A stretch of 52,596 nt of DNA, from positions 1 through 52,596 of the forward strand of contig NZ_RXIU01000005.1 of NCBI RefSeq assembly GCF_004217665.1. The letters run 5' to 3'. This document shows, one piece after another, positions 1-8,333 of the stretch. The translations under genes were made by a program, and so were the position numbers. Under the pieces are notes generated by a model, which was not told where the DNA came from, did no database searches, and saw only the letters and a program-made list of their open reading frames with translations. This DNA is from Candidatus Magnetaquicoccus inordinatus. GTDB lineage: Bacteria; Pseudomonadota; Magnetococcia; Magnetococcales; Magnetaquicoccaceae. Position 1 is the stretch's first letter. Each line of letters begins with the position of its first letter.

Positions 1-733
1 GGGCGGAGTATGTCGAGGGAGAGATCTCTGCCATCATGCCCTCGATGACTGATTGAACCTGTTGGAGCAACTGTTTGCGGGCGGCTTTATCCAACCCTTG
101 TGTGGGGATCGGCTCGCCGATACGAATTTGAATTTCGCCGGGATGTTTGAGAAAAGAGCGGCGAGGCCAAAACTCTCCAGCATTATGGGCAACCGGGACG
201 ATGGGTACCCCGGCAGCCATGGCCATGATGACGCCGCCGGAGTGATAATGGCCTACCTCTCCGGCGGCGACACGGGTTCCTTCGGGAAAAATCAAGATCG
301 AAGTTCCTTCACTGCACAAACGTCTGCTCTCCTCCTGCAAGATGCGTAACGCTTCGATTTCGCGCTGCCGATTGATCACCACCTGACCGGTGGCTTTCAA
401 AGCCCAGCCAAAAAAGGGGATGGAGAGAAGACTTTTTTTCAACACCAGAACAAAGGTGGGAAACTGCGCGTGCAGGGTGACCGTCTCCCAGGCCGATTGA
501 TGTTTGCACAAAATGACGAATGGGGGAGGGGGAAGCCGCTCCTGACCGATGATGCGGTCACGCAGACCGCAACAAAGAGCCAGGATTCGGCGATTATACT
601 CGGCCCAGGAGCAGGCCATTCTGCGTCGCTGGGCCAGGGAAGTGATTGGCCAAAGTGTTACGATAACCGTGGCATAGAGTAAAATGCCCAGGACAAATAA
701 CACAAAAAATAGGCCCGATCGGATTGCAATCAT
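1..733 (-). CDS. plsC: 1-acyl-sn-glycerol-3-phosphate acyltransferase (PlsC family), partial
   Basis: Predicted to acylate lysophosphatidic acid at the inner membrane, giving phosphatidic acid for phospholipid synthesis. I translated this frame by hand from the ATG at 733; it stays open to the left edge, so the C-terminus is missing (244 codons visible). Residues 7-28 form a hydrophobic membrane anchor. The acyltransferase motif H-x4-D/E appears as KHQSAWE (His78, Glu83; Glu replaces the more common Asp, as in many proteobacterial PlsC), and FPEGTR lies at residues 149-154, followed by the glycine-rich HSGG segment. These motifs in this order and spacing are specific to the PlsC/LPLAT fold. 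No strong ribosome-binding site is visible. It is the last visible member of a leftward run that includes fabD, so a lipid-synthesis neighbourhood is plausible. Confidence 0.88.
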   Translation of the reverse strand, partial: MIAIRSGLFFVLFVLGILLYATVIVTLWPITSLAQRRRMACSWAEYNRRILALCCGLRDRIIGQERLPPPPFVILCKHQSAWETVTLHAQFPTFVLVLKKSLLSIPFFGWALKATGQVVINRQREIEALRILQEESRRLCSEGTSILIFPEGTRVAAGEVGHYHSGGVIMAMAAGVPIVPVAHNAGEFWPRRSFLKHPGEIQIRIGEPIPTQGLDKAARKQLLQQVQSVIEGMMAEISPSTYSA

Positions 734-754
734 AACGAAAGTGTCATCTCTTCG

Positions 755-958
755 TCAGACCGTACCATGATCTATTGACGGACGGTGTGGGGCGGCTTGC
801 TTGGCATAACGGGTAATGGCATCTTTGAGACTGATCAAGCGCTCATAGATGGCCCAGGCTCCCCGAAAGCTGTTGATTCCCGTCACCACGGTTTTGCCTT
901 GGTCGCGGTCGAATATTTTATATTCTTCCCGGTTGGCAACAATTTGTAATGGTTCCAT
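755..958 (-). CDS. small hypothetical protein (67 aa)
   Basis: I do not recognise this protein. The start at 958 is chosen because AAGGAG lies about six bases upstream; the longer in-frame start at 1090 has no such signal and would run into the upstream gene. The product is soluble, slightly basic, with no signal peptide or membrane segment. It reads as a short mixed alpha/beta domain: a strand-rich first half (residues 1-28, with the charged stretch EEYKIFDRDQGK) and then a helix containing AWAIYERLISLKDAI. It lies 21 bases upstream of plsC and 94 bases downstream of another hypothetical gene, all leftward, so co-transcription is possible. The good Shine-Dalgarno and compact arrangement support it being real; function unknown. 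Confidence 0.6.
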   Translation of the reverse strand: MEPLQIVANREEYKIFDRDQGKTVVTGINSFRGAWAIYERLISLKDAITRYAKQAAPHRPSIDHGTV

Positions 959-1052
959 TGCAGACTCCTTCATTGTGCTCAAATAGTATCCTGTCTGCTG
1001 ACTAGCATGGAACATGCCATACTTGTTGCGCCAATCCGAGCCATCTATTGAA

Positions 1053-1736
1053 TTATTGTAAGGTTTTTTCACCAGGATGCTGGAGAGCAAACCCCTTGCG
1101 TTTGGCAGATTTCAGGTTGCCATCTTGCTGCAAATCATCGCGATCAAACCACCAATCATCGCCAACCATGATCTCCAAGGAGCGCAAGACAATGGGGATA
1201 TAGTGATTGGGATCATCCAGATGATGATGTTCGACCCATTTGGCGAAGGCTTCATCGCCGACGATGCCGACCGCATCCAGAACCAGAGAAAACATTTGCT
1301 GCGACTGTGCTTGGGCCAAAGCGGCATCGGGGTGTTCCGGTGTGCGATGTTTGGCCATCAGATGGGCCAGAGCGACAATCGGGCCGGCGATTTCATGGCG
1401 TGGTCCCAAGGTGTTGAGCAGATGAAACAGCGCCAATACCACATCTGTTACCGGCACATCGCTTTTGAGTGCCACCCAGACCCGTTGTGCCAGAGCTTTG
1501 TAAATCTCATGGGTTTTTTGTTTTTTGGAGAGGGCGGTCAAAATTTCCAGCACCTCCGACCATTGGCCGTTACGGCTGAGGCGGGCGATAGCCGCTTTAT
1601 TGAGTCGCCACTCCTCTTCGCTAGAGGGGCGATGCCGCGCACTACTCTCCTCTGCCTCAGGTGGGGGACACCCCTCTTTTTCCTGAGCGGCGGGTATGGT
1701 TAAAATAGAAAAAGCCTCTTTTGGGGGATGGCTCAT
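1053..1736 (-). CDS. hypothetical protein (227 aa)
   Basis: I do not recognise a family. The start at 1736 (MSHPPKEA) is preferred over the ATG at 1748 because GGAGG lies five bases before it. Residues 1-40 are low-complexity, Pro/Glu/Ser-rich and probably disordered. From about residue 42 the protein is strongly helical (WRLNKAAIARLSRNGQWSEVLEIL, then two further amphipathic helices), and the C-terminal part contains WWFDRDD. The repeated helix-turn-helix look of the middle part recalls TPR-like or HEAT-like helical hairpins, but no consensus is clear. It lacks a signal peptide and membrane segments, so it is probably cytoplasmic. It lies 25 bases downstream of fabD on the same strand and is likely co-transcribed with it. 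A long opposite-strand open frame (1077-1703) covers the same DNA; the ribosome-binding site and gene packing favour this strand. Confidence 0.6.
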   Translation of the reverse strand: MSHPPKEAFSILTIPAAQEKEGCPPPEAEESSARHRPSSEEEWRLNKAAIARLSRNGQWSEVLEILTALSKKQKTHEIYKALAQRVWVALKSDVPVTDVVLALFHLLNTLGPRHEIAGPIVALAHLMAKHRTPEHPDAALAQAQSQQMFSLVLDAVGIVGDEAFAKWVEHHHLDDPNHYIPIVLRSLEIMVGDDWWFDRDDLQQDGNLKSAKRKGFALQHPGEKTLQ

Positions 1737-1761
1737 TATTGCCTCCACAATGGATTATGAA

Positions 1762-2706
1762 TTAAGAGTTGAGCTGATCGGCTGCCTTGTCAACATCCTC
1801 CGGGGTGTTGATGGTAAAGACGCGGGCTGTTTCATCGATCCGTTTGATCATGCCCGCCAGCACCTTGCCATTGCCCAGCTCAATATAGGTTCCGACGCCC
1901 AACTCCTGCAAGCGGCGAATAAAGGCTTCCCATTGCACAGCGCCGGTCACCTGTTCGACCAATAAACGGCGGATAAGTTCGCCCTCTCTGACCTCTTTGG
2001 CGGTGACATTGGCAACCAACGGGATGGAGAGGTCGGCGATGGCTGTTTGTTGCAGTGCCTGAGCCATGATGTCAGCAGCCGGCTGCATCAGGGGACAATG
2101 GAAAGGAGCGGATACAGCCAGCATCATGCAGCGTTTGGCTCCGCGCTCTTTGGCCAGGGCGACGGCGCGAGCGACGGCAAATTGATGCCCGGAGATGACA
2201 ATTTGTTGGGCTGTATTAAAATTGGCCGGCACGCAAATGCCAGAGGTTTCCAGAGCGGCTGCTTGACACACCTCTTGCACCTGTTCGGCGGGCATGTTCA
2301 ACATGGCTGCCATCGCTCCCTGACCGGGAGGGACTGCCTGTTGCATCGCCTGTCCCCGCAAGCGGACCAAGCGAATCGCCTCTTCTGCACTGAAACCACC
2401 CGCAACCGCGATGGCGCTATATTCACCCAGGGAGTGACCGGCCACATAATCGGCACGAATGGCTGTGCGCTGCATGAACAACTGCGCTGCGGCCAGAGAG
2501 GTTACCAGCATGGCTGGTTGGGTGTTTTCGGTCAGAGTCAGTTGCTCTTCAGGGCCCTGAAACATGATTTGACTGAGAGCAACTCCGGTAACCCGATCCG
2601 CCAAGGCAAACAGATCGGCCAATTCACTGCTGCAGGCAGCAAAAGCTTGGCCCATTCCCACCGACTGGGCCCCCTGACCGGGAAACAAAAAAGCAATTTT
2701 ACGCAT
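1762..2706 (-). CDS. fabD: malonyl-CoA:acyl-carrier-protein transacylase
   Basis: Transfers malonyl from CoA to acyl carrier protein, providing the elongation substrate of type II fatty acid synthesis in the cytoplasm. At 314 residues it has the usual FabD length. The N-terminus FLFPGQGAQ (residues 6-14), the nucleophile elbow GHSLGEY (Ser92), the RGQAMQ arginine motif (around 118) and the catalytic His203 in VSAPFHCPLM are all present. The ATG at 2706 is chosen because it gives the canonical MRKIAFLFPGQG start and has AGGTGAG upstream; the frame extends to 2853, but that extension covers the MITE-like element and looks unrelated to the family. No other fab genes (fabG, acpP, fabF) follow, which is unusual since fabD is commonly in a fab cluster. 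Confidence 0.95.
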   Translation of the reverse strand: MRKIAFLFPGQGAQSVGMGQAFAACSSELADLFALADRVTGVALSQIMFQGPEEQLTLTENTQPAMLVTSLAAAQLFMQRTAIRADYVAGHSLGEYSAIAVAGGFSAEEAIRLVRLRGQAMQQAVPPGQGAMAAMLNMPAEQVQEVCQAAALETSGICVPANFNTAQQIVISGHQFAVARAVALAKERGAKRCMMLAVSAPFHCPLMQPAADIMAQALQQTAIADLSIPLVANVTAKEVREGELIRRLLVEQVTGAVQWEAFIRRLQELGVGTYIELGNGKVLAGMIKRIDETARVFTINTPEDVDKAADQLNS

Positions 2707-2757
2707 GATCTTTCTCACCTTTATGCTGCCAACCGTTGCTGACCCGAGCGGATACTC

Positions 2758-2908
2758 CTCAGAGCTTGTGAATAAATCCACTGTGCCGCCCATGGGCAGC
2801 GTTGCAGGCTCATTCGCTCCTCGCCTATCTGCTTGATATGTCTCGTCGCTCATTCGCCTGCGTCTTGCCCATGCGCTTGCTCGCTACGATATATTCGCAA
2901 GCTCTCAG
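2758..2908. repeat. MITE-like element with 17-bp imperfect terminal inverted repeats
   Basis: Positions 2758-2774 and 2892-2908 are inverted copies of each other with 15 of 17 matches (left end begins CTCAGAGCTTGTG, right end finishes CGCAAGCTCTCAG). The 117 bases between them show no convincing coding. The size (151 bp) and end structure resemble a non-autonomous miniature transposable element or an excised IS remnant. The right end contains the stop codon of the neighbouring NYN gene, so that gene's last codons may be set by the insertion. I could not identify a clear target-site duplication. Confidence 0.5.
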
Positions 2909-3438
2909 GGGGTGCTGCGAATCAGCTCTTTTTTGATGGAATCCAATTCAATAAAATCATCGGCTTGACGGCGCAGCTCATCGGCAATCATCGGCGGTTG
3001 GGTCATCAAGGAGCTGATCACCGTGACATGCTTGCCCAGATCTTGTACCGCTTCGACTACGCTGCGAAAATCACCATCGCCAGAAAAGAGTACAGCATGA
3101 TCATAATAAGGGGCCATGCGCAACATGCCAATGGCAATTTCGATATCCATATTGCCTTTGGTGCGTTTGATTCCGGTTGCAGGATCGACATACTCTTTGA
3201 TTGGTTTGGTGACGACCGTATAGCCGTTATAGGCCAACCAGTCGACCAGAGGTCGGATGGGCGAATATTCCTGCTCGTCACCCAAGGCGGTATAATAATA
3301 GGCGCGTACCAGTCGGCTGCGACTTTGAAAATAATTTAACAGTTTTTTATAGTCGAAATCAAAGCCAAGCGAGCGGATGGCGGCATACAGGTTGGAGCCA
3401 TCAATGAAGATGACAACACGTTCATCTTGGTAGAACAT
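2905..3438 (-). CDS. NYN/PIN-like nuclease domain protein (LabA/DUF88 family)
   Basis: A 177-residue single-domain protein of the NYN branch of the PIN nuclease superfamily, predicted to bind Mg2+ and act on RNA, though LabA-type members are often annotated only as regulators. The signature acidic residues are present: FIDGSNLY (Asp13), KGNMDIEIAIG (Asp98) and FSGDGDF (Asp121, Asp123). The start at 3438 is supported by AAGGA seven bases upstream; the longer frame start at 3519 has no support. The stop codon lies inside the right inverted repeat of the adjacent MITE-like element, and the last residues (after about 165) may therefore be altered relative to relatives. The gene has no obvious operon partner; fabD lies about 200 bases downstream. 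Confidence 0.85.
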   Translation of the reverse strand: MFYQDERVVIFIDGSNLYAAIRSLGFDFDYKKLLNYFQSRSRLVRAYYYTALGDEQEYSPIRPLVDWLAYNGYTVVTKPIKEYVDPATGIKRTKGNMDIEIAIGMLRMAPYYDHAVLFSGDGDFRSVVEAVQDLGKHVTVISSLMTQPPMIADELRRQADDFIELDSIKKELIRSTP

Positions 3439-3638
3439 GAGCTTTTCCTTAAAATTTTTCAAAAATGAAACAGGTTCCCGAATAATAGCCCCGATGGGGT
3501 AGGTTCCTGTGCACACCACTATTTTTAATTACAACAATATCTTAAACAATTTTCACGAAGGGGCGATAGGGAGGTATACCGCTCTTCTGGGTTACAACAA
3601 TGGGTCCACAATATCCTAAACAGCATCCCAATAACAAG

Positions 3639-3667
3639 AAAAACCGGATAGGAGAGATCCGGTTTTT
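3639..3667 (-). terminator. intrinsic terminator after the tRNA cluster
   Basis: A perfect 11-bp inverted repeat (AAAAACCGGAT and ATCCGGTTTTT) with a 7-base loop. Read leftward it ends in a T run, so it would stop transcripts from the tRNA genes 50 bases upstream. The A/T flanks are symmetric, so it may also work rightward. Confidence 0.85.
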
Positions 3668-3716
3668 CGATTAGACCATAATGTGCAAAAAAAATTCAGG
3701 GAAAAGCAAAAAAAAG

Positions 3717-3795
<79 letters not shown>

Positions 3796-3819
3796 AAGCC
3801 GCAAACGGGGTGTTGGGGC

Positions 3820-3897
3820 TGGAGGCCGGGGTGGGATTTGAACCCACGAAATAAAGGTTTTGCAGACCTCCGCGTTAGGCCACTTCGCCACCCGGCC
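3820..3897 (-). tRNA. tRNA-Cys (GCA)
   Basis: Cloverleaf on the minus strand with acceptor GGCCGGG/CCCGGCC, anticodon loop CTGCAAA (anticodon GCA, cysteine), T-arm GGGTTCAAATCCC, U at the discriminator position as expected for the cysteine synthetase, and encoded CCA. It lies between two identical tRNA-Gly genes. The order pgsA, tRNA-Gly, tRNA-Cys matches the E. coli uvrC-pgsA-glyW-cysT region, where a tRNA-Leu follows instead of a second tRNA-Gly. Confidence 0.96.
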
Positions 3898-3910
3898 AGA
3901 CAGGACAAAG

Positions 3911-3985
<75 letters not shown>

Positions 3986-4051
3986 ACACATTGCTGCTCG
4001 GCATCCTTGCACAGTTGCGCGATGGCAGGCCATCTCAAGGACACGCAGGAC

Positions 4052-4080
4052 ATGCTAAGAAAAAAGCGGCTACAAGTCAA
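4052..4080 (-). promoter_or_regulatory. sigma70-type promoter of the tRNA cluster
   Basis: On the minus strand TTGACT (4080-4075) and TAGCAT (4057-4052) are separated by exactly 17 bases. The predicted start lies about 60 bases upstream of the first tRNA. The bases just after the -10 box are GC-rich, as in stable-RNA promoters under stringent control; that regulatory link is inference. Confidence 0.65.
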
Positions 4081-4115
4081 CCGTTCTTGCAAAAATTTTT
4101 CCGTGCCCACTCTTC

Positions 4116-4664
4116 TTAATTTCCGGTTTGCAGTTTTGGCCAGGAGTCACGAAAATAGCGATAGCCGGAAACGATGGTCAAAGCAGCAGAAATATAGAGG
4201 CAGAGCAAGCCAGGCCACTGGAAGGGTATATCCCACAGCCCCTCCTGCACCAGCAACATGATGATGGCGGTCATTTGAAAACCGGTTTTCCACTTGCCGG
4301 TGGTGGAGACGGGCAGTCGCTGACCCAGGCCAGCCAAGCGTTCGCGCAGGGCCATCACGGTGACCTCGCGGGCCAGGATGATCAACACTGGCAAAAAGGG
4401 AGCGCGCTGACTGGCAACCAACAGCACCAGGGCAGAGATGACCAACAATTTATCGGCGACCGGATCAAAGAAGCGTCCAAACTGGGTCAGGAGTTTTTGC
4501 TTTCGGGCGATATAGCCATCGGCCCAATCGGTAATGGCTGCCAGGCTGAAAAAGATGGCCGAAAGCAGAAATCCCCAGCGTCCGGGCAGATAGGAAAAGC
4601 CCACAAAAAATGGGATTAAGAGAATCCGTGTTGCTGTCAGGGTATTGGGCAGATTCCAAACCAT
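4116..4664 (-). CDS. pgsA: CDP-diacylglycerol--glycerol-3-phosphate 3-phosphatidyltransferase
   Basis: Makes phosphatidylglycerol phosphate from CDP-diacylglycerol and glycerol 3-phosphate at the inner membrane, the committed step to phosphatidylglycerol and cardiolipin. The 182-residue length and several membrane segments are typical. The CDP-alcohol phosphotransferase signature is perfect: D-x2-DG-x2-AR-x8-G-x3-D-x3-D spans residues 46-71 (Asp46, Asp49, Asp67, Asp71). The N-terminus WNLPNTLTATRI is the classic PgsA start. It begins 7 bases after the uvrC stop and lies upstream of tRNA-Gly and tRNA-Cys, the same order as in E. coli. It is the last protein gene of the pheA-lgt-uvrC-pgsA run. 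Confidence 0.96.
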   Translation of the reverse strand: MVWNLPNTLTATRILLIPFFVGFSYLPGRWGFLLSAIFFSLAAITDWADGYIARKQKLLTQFGRFFDPVADKLLVISALVLLVASQRAPFLPVLIILAREVTVMALRERLAGLGQRLPVSTTGKWKTGFQMTAIIMLLVQEGLWDIPFQWPGLLCLYISAALTIVSGYRYFRDSWPKLQTGN

Positions 4665-4671
4665 GATGCAC

Positions 4672-6594
4672 TCAAGAGCCTTCCTGGAAAAAGTCTACGA
4701 TACGTTGTGCCACATGTTCCGGCACACCAGCCACCTCGCGCAAGGCATCCATTCCGGCTTCTCGAATGGCCTTGGTAGAGCCAAAATGACGCAATAACAG
4801 TTTTTTGCGCTGCGGTCCGATTCCGGGAATCTGATCCAGACCAGATTGCAGTTGCGCACGTCCCCGTTGGGATTGATGGCTGCCGAGCGCAAAGCGGTGC
4901 GCCTCATCCCGGATACGTTGCAAAAGGAATAGTACCGGAGAATGAGTCGGCAAGACAATGGGTTCTGGTGAATGAGGCAAAAACAGACGTTCTTTTCCGG
5001 CGTTACGCTCTTCTCCTTTGGCTATGGCGCAGAGAGGAATATCCTGCACAGCCAACTCTTGCATTACTTGCAACACCGCATTGAGCTGTCCGCGCCCACC
5101 ATCGAGCAGAAGCAAATCGGGACGCGGGGGTATTTCGTCACTCTCTGCATGGCTTTTTTGTTCATTGTGCAGTGGGGAGAGGCGGGTCAGGCGTCGGTGC
5201 AGCATGCGCGCCATGCGTGCTGTATCGTCAGGCAGTTGTGGATCAGCAAGGTTGAAATGGCGATAACTGCTTTTTTGCCAGCCAGAGGGGGTACAGACAA
5301 TCAGGGAGCCAACCGGGTGGGTATCTTGCAGATGGGAGACATCATAGGCTTCGATACGTTGCAGAGGTTGTGGCAAGGATAAAAGCTCTGCCAAATCCTG
5401 CAGCAGTTTGGCAAAGGTGGTACGGTTTTGTTGCCGACGCAACAGTGCCTCCTGGGCATTCAAGGTAGCCATCTGCAGCAAGCGAGCTTTTTCGCCGCTG
5501 CTGGGGCGGTGCAAACGTACTGTACCCCCGTTCAGGCTGCTCAAAGCGGCGCTTAACCATTGCCGATGCGGCAGAACCAGATTGACAACCACCTCCGCAG
5601 GAACAGTACTCTGTTCGCCGCTGCGCGGGGTATAATATTGGCCAAGAAAGGCCTCAAGAATCTCTTCTGGAGAGCTTTCGTTGCTGTTTTCGGGAAAAAA
5701 GCAGCTATTGCCCCAGTTGATCCCATGTCGGACACAAAAAATCTGAATGGCGCAACCGCTGTCATCCTGGGCAATGCTGACCACATCGAGATGGGCGCTG
5801 CCCGTCAGGTTGACCCGTCTTTGATCCTGAATCAGTTGAATGGCCTTGATCTGATCGCGCAGACGTGCTGCCTTTTCATAGGCGCGTTGTTCGGCAGCCT
5901 CCCACATGGCTTGATTCAAGCGCTCCAGGAGCACAGTGGATTTACCCTCCAAAAACAGGCAGACATCATGCACCATTCGCCCATACTCCTCAGCCGAGAT
6001 GCGACCACAGCAGGGGCCGCTGCAGCGTTTGATTTGATAGTTCAGGCAGGGGCGTTGCCGTTGATTAAACTGGCTGTCTTCACAATGGCGGATGGGAAAC
6101 ATACCCTGCAACCATTTGACGGTTTCCCGCAAGGCGGTTACGGTGGGAAAGGGGCCAAACCATTGCCCCGGATTGCCCTCGATAGCGGAAGGGGGAAGTT
6201 TTTCTGCCGATTGTGGTCGTGGTGGGGTGCGCACCACGGAAAGACGGGGAAAGGGGTGTTGGGTGGAGAGATGCAGATAGGGGTGCGATTTATCATCCTT
6301 GAGCAGCACATTATACGGAGGACGAAAGCGTTTAATCAGGTTGGCTTCCAGGATCAACGCCTCATTTTCGGTATGGGTCAAGGTTACTTCCAGATTGCGC
6401 GCCAGAGCCAGCATGGCCTGGATGCGCAAAGGTTGATTGCGTCCGGCCTGGAAATAGGAGCTGACCCGTTTTTTTAGTGCTTTGGCTTTGCCGACATAGA
6501 GCACCCGCTCCTTGTCGCCCAGAAAGCGATAGACTCCTGGACGCAAGGGGAGAGCAGCGACCGCTTCCAGCAGGGAAGCAGAATAATTGCTCAT
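4672..6594 (-). CDS. uvrC: UvrABC system protein C (excinuclease subunit)
   Basis: Makes the 3' and 5' incisions around DNA lesions in nucleotide excision repair, recruited by UvrB. At 640 residues it is full length. Domains in order: GIY-YIG nuclease (about 16-95; PLRPGVYRF, then VLYVGKA), a Cys-rich segment (CLNYQIKRCSGPC, near 185-198), UVR motif for UvrB contact (near 220-255), RNase H-like nuclease with YDVSH, LLLLDGGRGQ and DEAHRFA carrying the catalytic Asp/Asp/His set, and a C-terminal double helix-hairpin-helix (near 580-640; GIGPQRKKLLLRHFGS). It starts 3 bases after lgt and ends 7 bases before pgsA, so the genes are almost certainly co-transcribed. Confidence 0.97.
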   Translation of the reverse strand: MSNYSASLLEAVAALPLRPGVYRFLGDKERVLYVGKAKALKKRVSSYFQAGRNQPLRIQAMLALARNLEVTLTHTENEALILEANLIKRFRPPYNVLLKDDKSHPYLHLSTQHPFPRLSVVRTPPRPQSAEKLPPSAIEGNPGQWFGPFPTVTALRETVKWLQGMFPIRHCEDSQFNQRQRPCLNYQIKRCSGPCCGRISAEEYGRMVHDVCLFLEGKSTVLLERLNQAMWEAAEQRAYEKAARLRDQIKAIQLIQDQRRVNLTGSAHLDVVSIAQDDSGCAIQIFCVRHGINWGNSCFFPENSNESSPEEILEAFLGQYYTPRSGEQSTVPAEVVVNLVLPHRQWLSAALSSLNGGTVRLHRPSSGEKARLLQMATLNAQEALLRRQQNRTTFAKLLQDLAELLSLPQPLQRIEAYDVSHLQDTHPVGSLIVCTPSGWQKSSYRHFNLADPQLPDDTARMARMLHRRLTRLSPLHNEQKSHAESDEIPPRPDLLLLDGGRGQLNAVLQVMQELAVQDIPLCAIAKGEERNAGKERLFLPHSPEPIVLPTHSPVLFLLQRIRDEAHRFALGSHQSQRGRAQLQSGLDQIPGIGPQRKKLLLRHFGSTKAIREAGMDALREVAGVPEHVAQRIVDFFQEGS

Positions 6595-6597
6595 TGC

Positions 6598-7380
6598 TCA
6601 GGCACCAGATTTGCGCAGAGAATAGCGCCAGAGAGCCAGTCCGGCCACAATCATCGGCAGGCTTAGCCATTGTCCCATGGTCAGATCGAGGGCCAATAGT
6701 CCCAATTGTGGATCGGGTTCGCGGACAAACTCTACCACAAAACGCGAGAAGCCATAGCCGGCCAAAAACCAGCCAAGAAGGTATCCAGAGGGACGTTCAC
6801 GGCGTCCCAGCCATTGCAATAACAGAAAGAGTGCCAACCCCTCCAAGGCCGATTGATAGAGTTGACTGGGATGGCGAGGCAGGGGACCGGCCCCAGGAAA
6901 GAGCATGCCCCAGGGCAGATCGGTAGTGCGTCCCCATAATTCGCCGTTGATAAAGTTGCCGATGCGGCCCAAAAAAAAGCCCAGCGGGGCAATGGGTGCC
7001 ACCAGGTCGGCCAGACTCAAGCAGTTGAGTTGATGTTTGCGCGAGAAGAGGATGCAGACGGTCAAGACGCCCAACAGGCCGCCATGAAAGGCCATGCCTC
7101 CCTCCCAAATACGAAACACAGCCAGCGGATTGGCCAGATAATAGTCAAACTGGTAAAAGAGGATATAGCCCAGGCGTCCGCCGAGAAGCACCCCCAGCAA
7201 AATCCAAAACAACAGATCACTGACCGAGTCACGATGCAGTTGCGGCATAAAACGTTTGGCGCGGGCCAACAGCAGGGGCCAACCGATCAAAAAGGCCAAG
7301 GTATACATCAGGCCATACCAGCGAATAGCCAGTGGACCGATTTGCAACAGGATGGGATCCAGATTGGGGTAGGTGAGCAT
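6598..7380 (-). CDS. lgt: prolipoprotein diacylglyceryl transferase
   Basis: Transfers diacylglyceryl from phosphatidylglycerol to the lipobox cysteine of prolipoproteins in the inner membrane; lipoproteins such as the M48 protease at 33316-34230 would be substrates. The protein has 260 residues and about seven membrane helices. The Lgt signature GRIGNFINGELWGR is intact (near residue 135), as are the IRWYGLMY N-terminal motif and the conserved His in GGMAFHGGLLG. It starts 5 bases downstream of pheA and is followed after 3 bases by uvrC. Because Lgt consumes the phosphatidylglycerol pathway product of PgsA, its linkage to pgsA makes metabolic sense, although the link may be only positional. 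Confidence 0.96.
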   Translation of the reverse strand: MLTYPNLDPILLQIGPLAIRWYGLMYTLAFLIGWPLLLARAKRFMPQLHRDSVSDLLFWILLGVLLGGRLGYILFYQFDYYLANPLAVFRIWEGGMAFHGGLLGVLTVCILFSRKHQLNCLSLADLVAPIAPLGFFLGRIGNFINGELWGRTTDLPWGMLFPGAGPLPRHPSQLYQSALEGLALFLLLQWLGRRERPSGYLLGWFLAGYGFSRFVVEFVREPDPQLGLLALDLTMGQWLSLPMIVAGLALWRYSLRKSGA

Positions 7381-7385
7381 GCGGT

Positions 7386-8219
7386 TTAGTCCATATGTTG
7401 CGGAGCTTGCGGATAGCAGCCCAATATTTTCAGGGAGTCGGTAAAAAAGGAGATCTCTTCCATGGCTAATTCACAGGCTGCATCCTCTGGGTGTCCTTCA
7501 AAATCAAGATAAAACTGATAACTCCAATGGCGTCCTGGCAGTGGTCTGGATTCCAGGCGGGTCAGGTTGATGCCATTGGTGGCAAAACCGCCGAGGCATT
7601 TATAGAGAGCTGCCGGAATGTTGCGTACCTCGAACAGCAGACTGGTTTTGCAGGAGGTTTCGGGCGACGGATGGTCGCTTTCACGAGCAATCAATAAAAA
7701 GCGCGTGGTATTGAAGGGGCTATCTTGAATATCCTTGCCGAGGATGGTCAATTGATAAAGCTCGGCGCAGAGGGCCGAGGCAAGTGCCGCTTCGTGGGGA
7801 TTGTTGCGTTGCAGCAGGTCAGCGGCGGCCCCGGCGGTATCATAGACCGCATATTTTTCCCAGCCATGCTTTTTGATAAAATTATGGCATTGTGCCAAGG
7901 CTTGCGGATGGGAATAGACGGCACGAATCTCTGGCAGATGGGAGCCGGGCAGGCCGAGCAGACAGTGGCGCACCCGTTGATAGTGCTCTCCGATGATAAA
8001 CAGGCGATGGCGAGCCAGCAGGTCATAGCTGTCGCTGACCGTGCCGGCAACACTGTTTTCTACCGGCAGCATGCCCAGATCGACGGCACCGGATTCCACT
8101 TGTTGAAACAGCTCTTCAAAGGTTTTGCAGGGAACGTAGAGATGGCCGGGCATCTTTTCCCGACAGGCTTGTTCGCTGTAGGCGCCACGCATCCCTTGAA
8201 AGGCAATGGTTTTTTGCAT
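7386..8219 (-). CDS. pheA: prephenate dehydratase with ACT domain
   Basis: Converts prephenate to phenylpyruvate in phenylalanine biosynthesis; cytoplasmic. The ATG at 8219 gives a 277-residue monofunctional enzyme without a chorismate mutase domain; the open frame continues to 8618 but that part is unlike the family. The catalytic domain begins IAFQGMRGAYSE, carries LPVENSVAGTV, and has the catalytic TRF triad at residues 172-174 (NTTRFLLI). The C-terminal ACT domain has the phenylalanine-binding ESRP motif (222-225), so feedback inhibition by phenylalanine is expected. The ribosome-binding site is weak (AAGAG). It heads the leftward lgt-uvrC-pgsA run and is divergent from rsmJ across a 114-base gap that must hold both promoters, though no consensus box stands out there. 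Confidence 0.94.
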   Translation of the reverse strand: MQKTIAFQGMRGAYSEQACREKMPGHLYVPCKTFEELFQQVESGAVDLGMLPVENSVAGTVSDSYDLLARHRLFIIGEHYQRVRHCLLGLPGSHLPEIRAVYSHPQALAQCHNFIKKHGWEKYAVYDTAGAAADLLQRNNPHEAALASALCAELYQLTILGKDIQDSPFNTTRFLLIARESDHPSPETSCKTSLLFEVRNIPAALYKCLGGFATNGINLTRLESRPLPGRHWSYQFYLDFEGHPEDAACELAMEEISFFTDSLKILGCYPQAPQHMD

Positions 8220-8333
8220 GTTACGACTCTTGGTTGCTGGGACGATGATTGCTTGCTGTGCTGCATACGGTTTACCATTATGAACCTTTTCGCGCTCGGA
8301 CAAAACCCGTGGCCAACATTTTTTTGCCCTTGG

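Noticed and set aside
1077-1703. Long plus-strand open frame opposite the 227-residue hypothetical gene
   Set aside because: It has no ribosome-binding site and no family features, and its shape follows the opposite gene's codon structure; the minus-strand frame has GGAGG at the right distance and fits the operon spacing.
3529-3623. Short direct repeat (TTACAACAA...CAATATCxTAAACA) in the gap upstream of the NYN gene
   Set aside because: The second copy is interrupted and AT-rich; too short and degenerate to claim as an element or binding site.
5560-6477. 305-residue plus-strand open frame
   Set aside because: Fully antisense to uvrC, whose domains are intact; no independent support.
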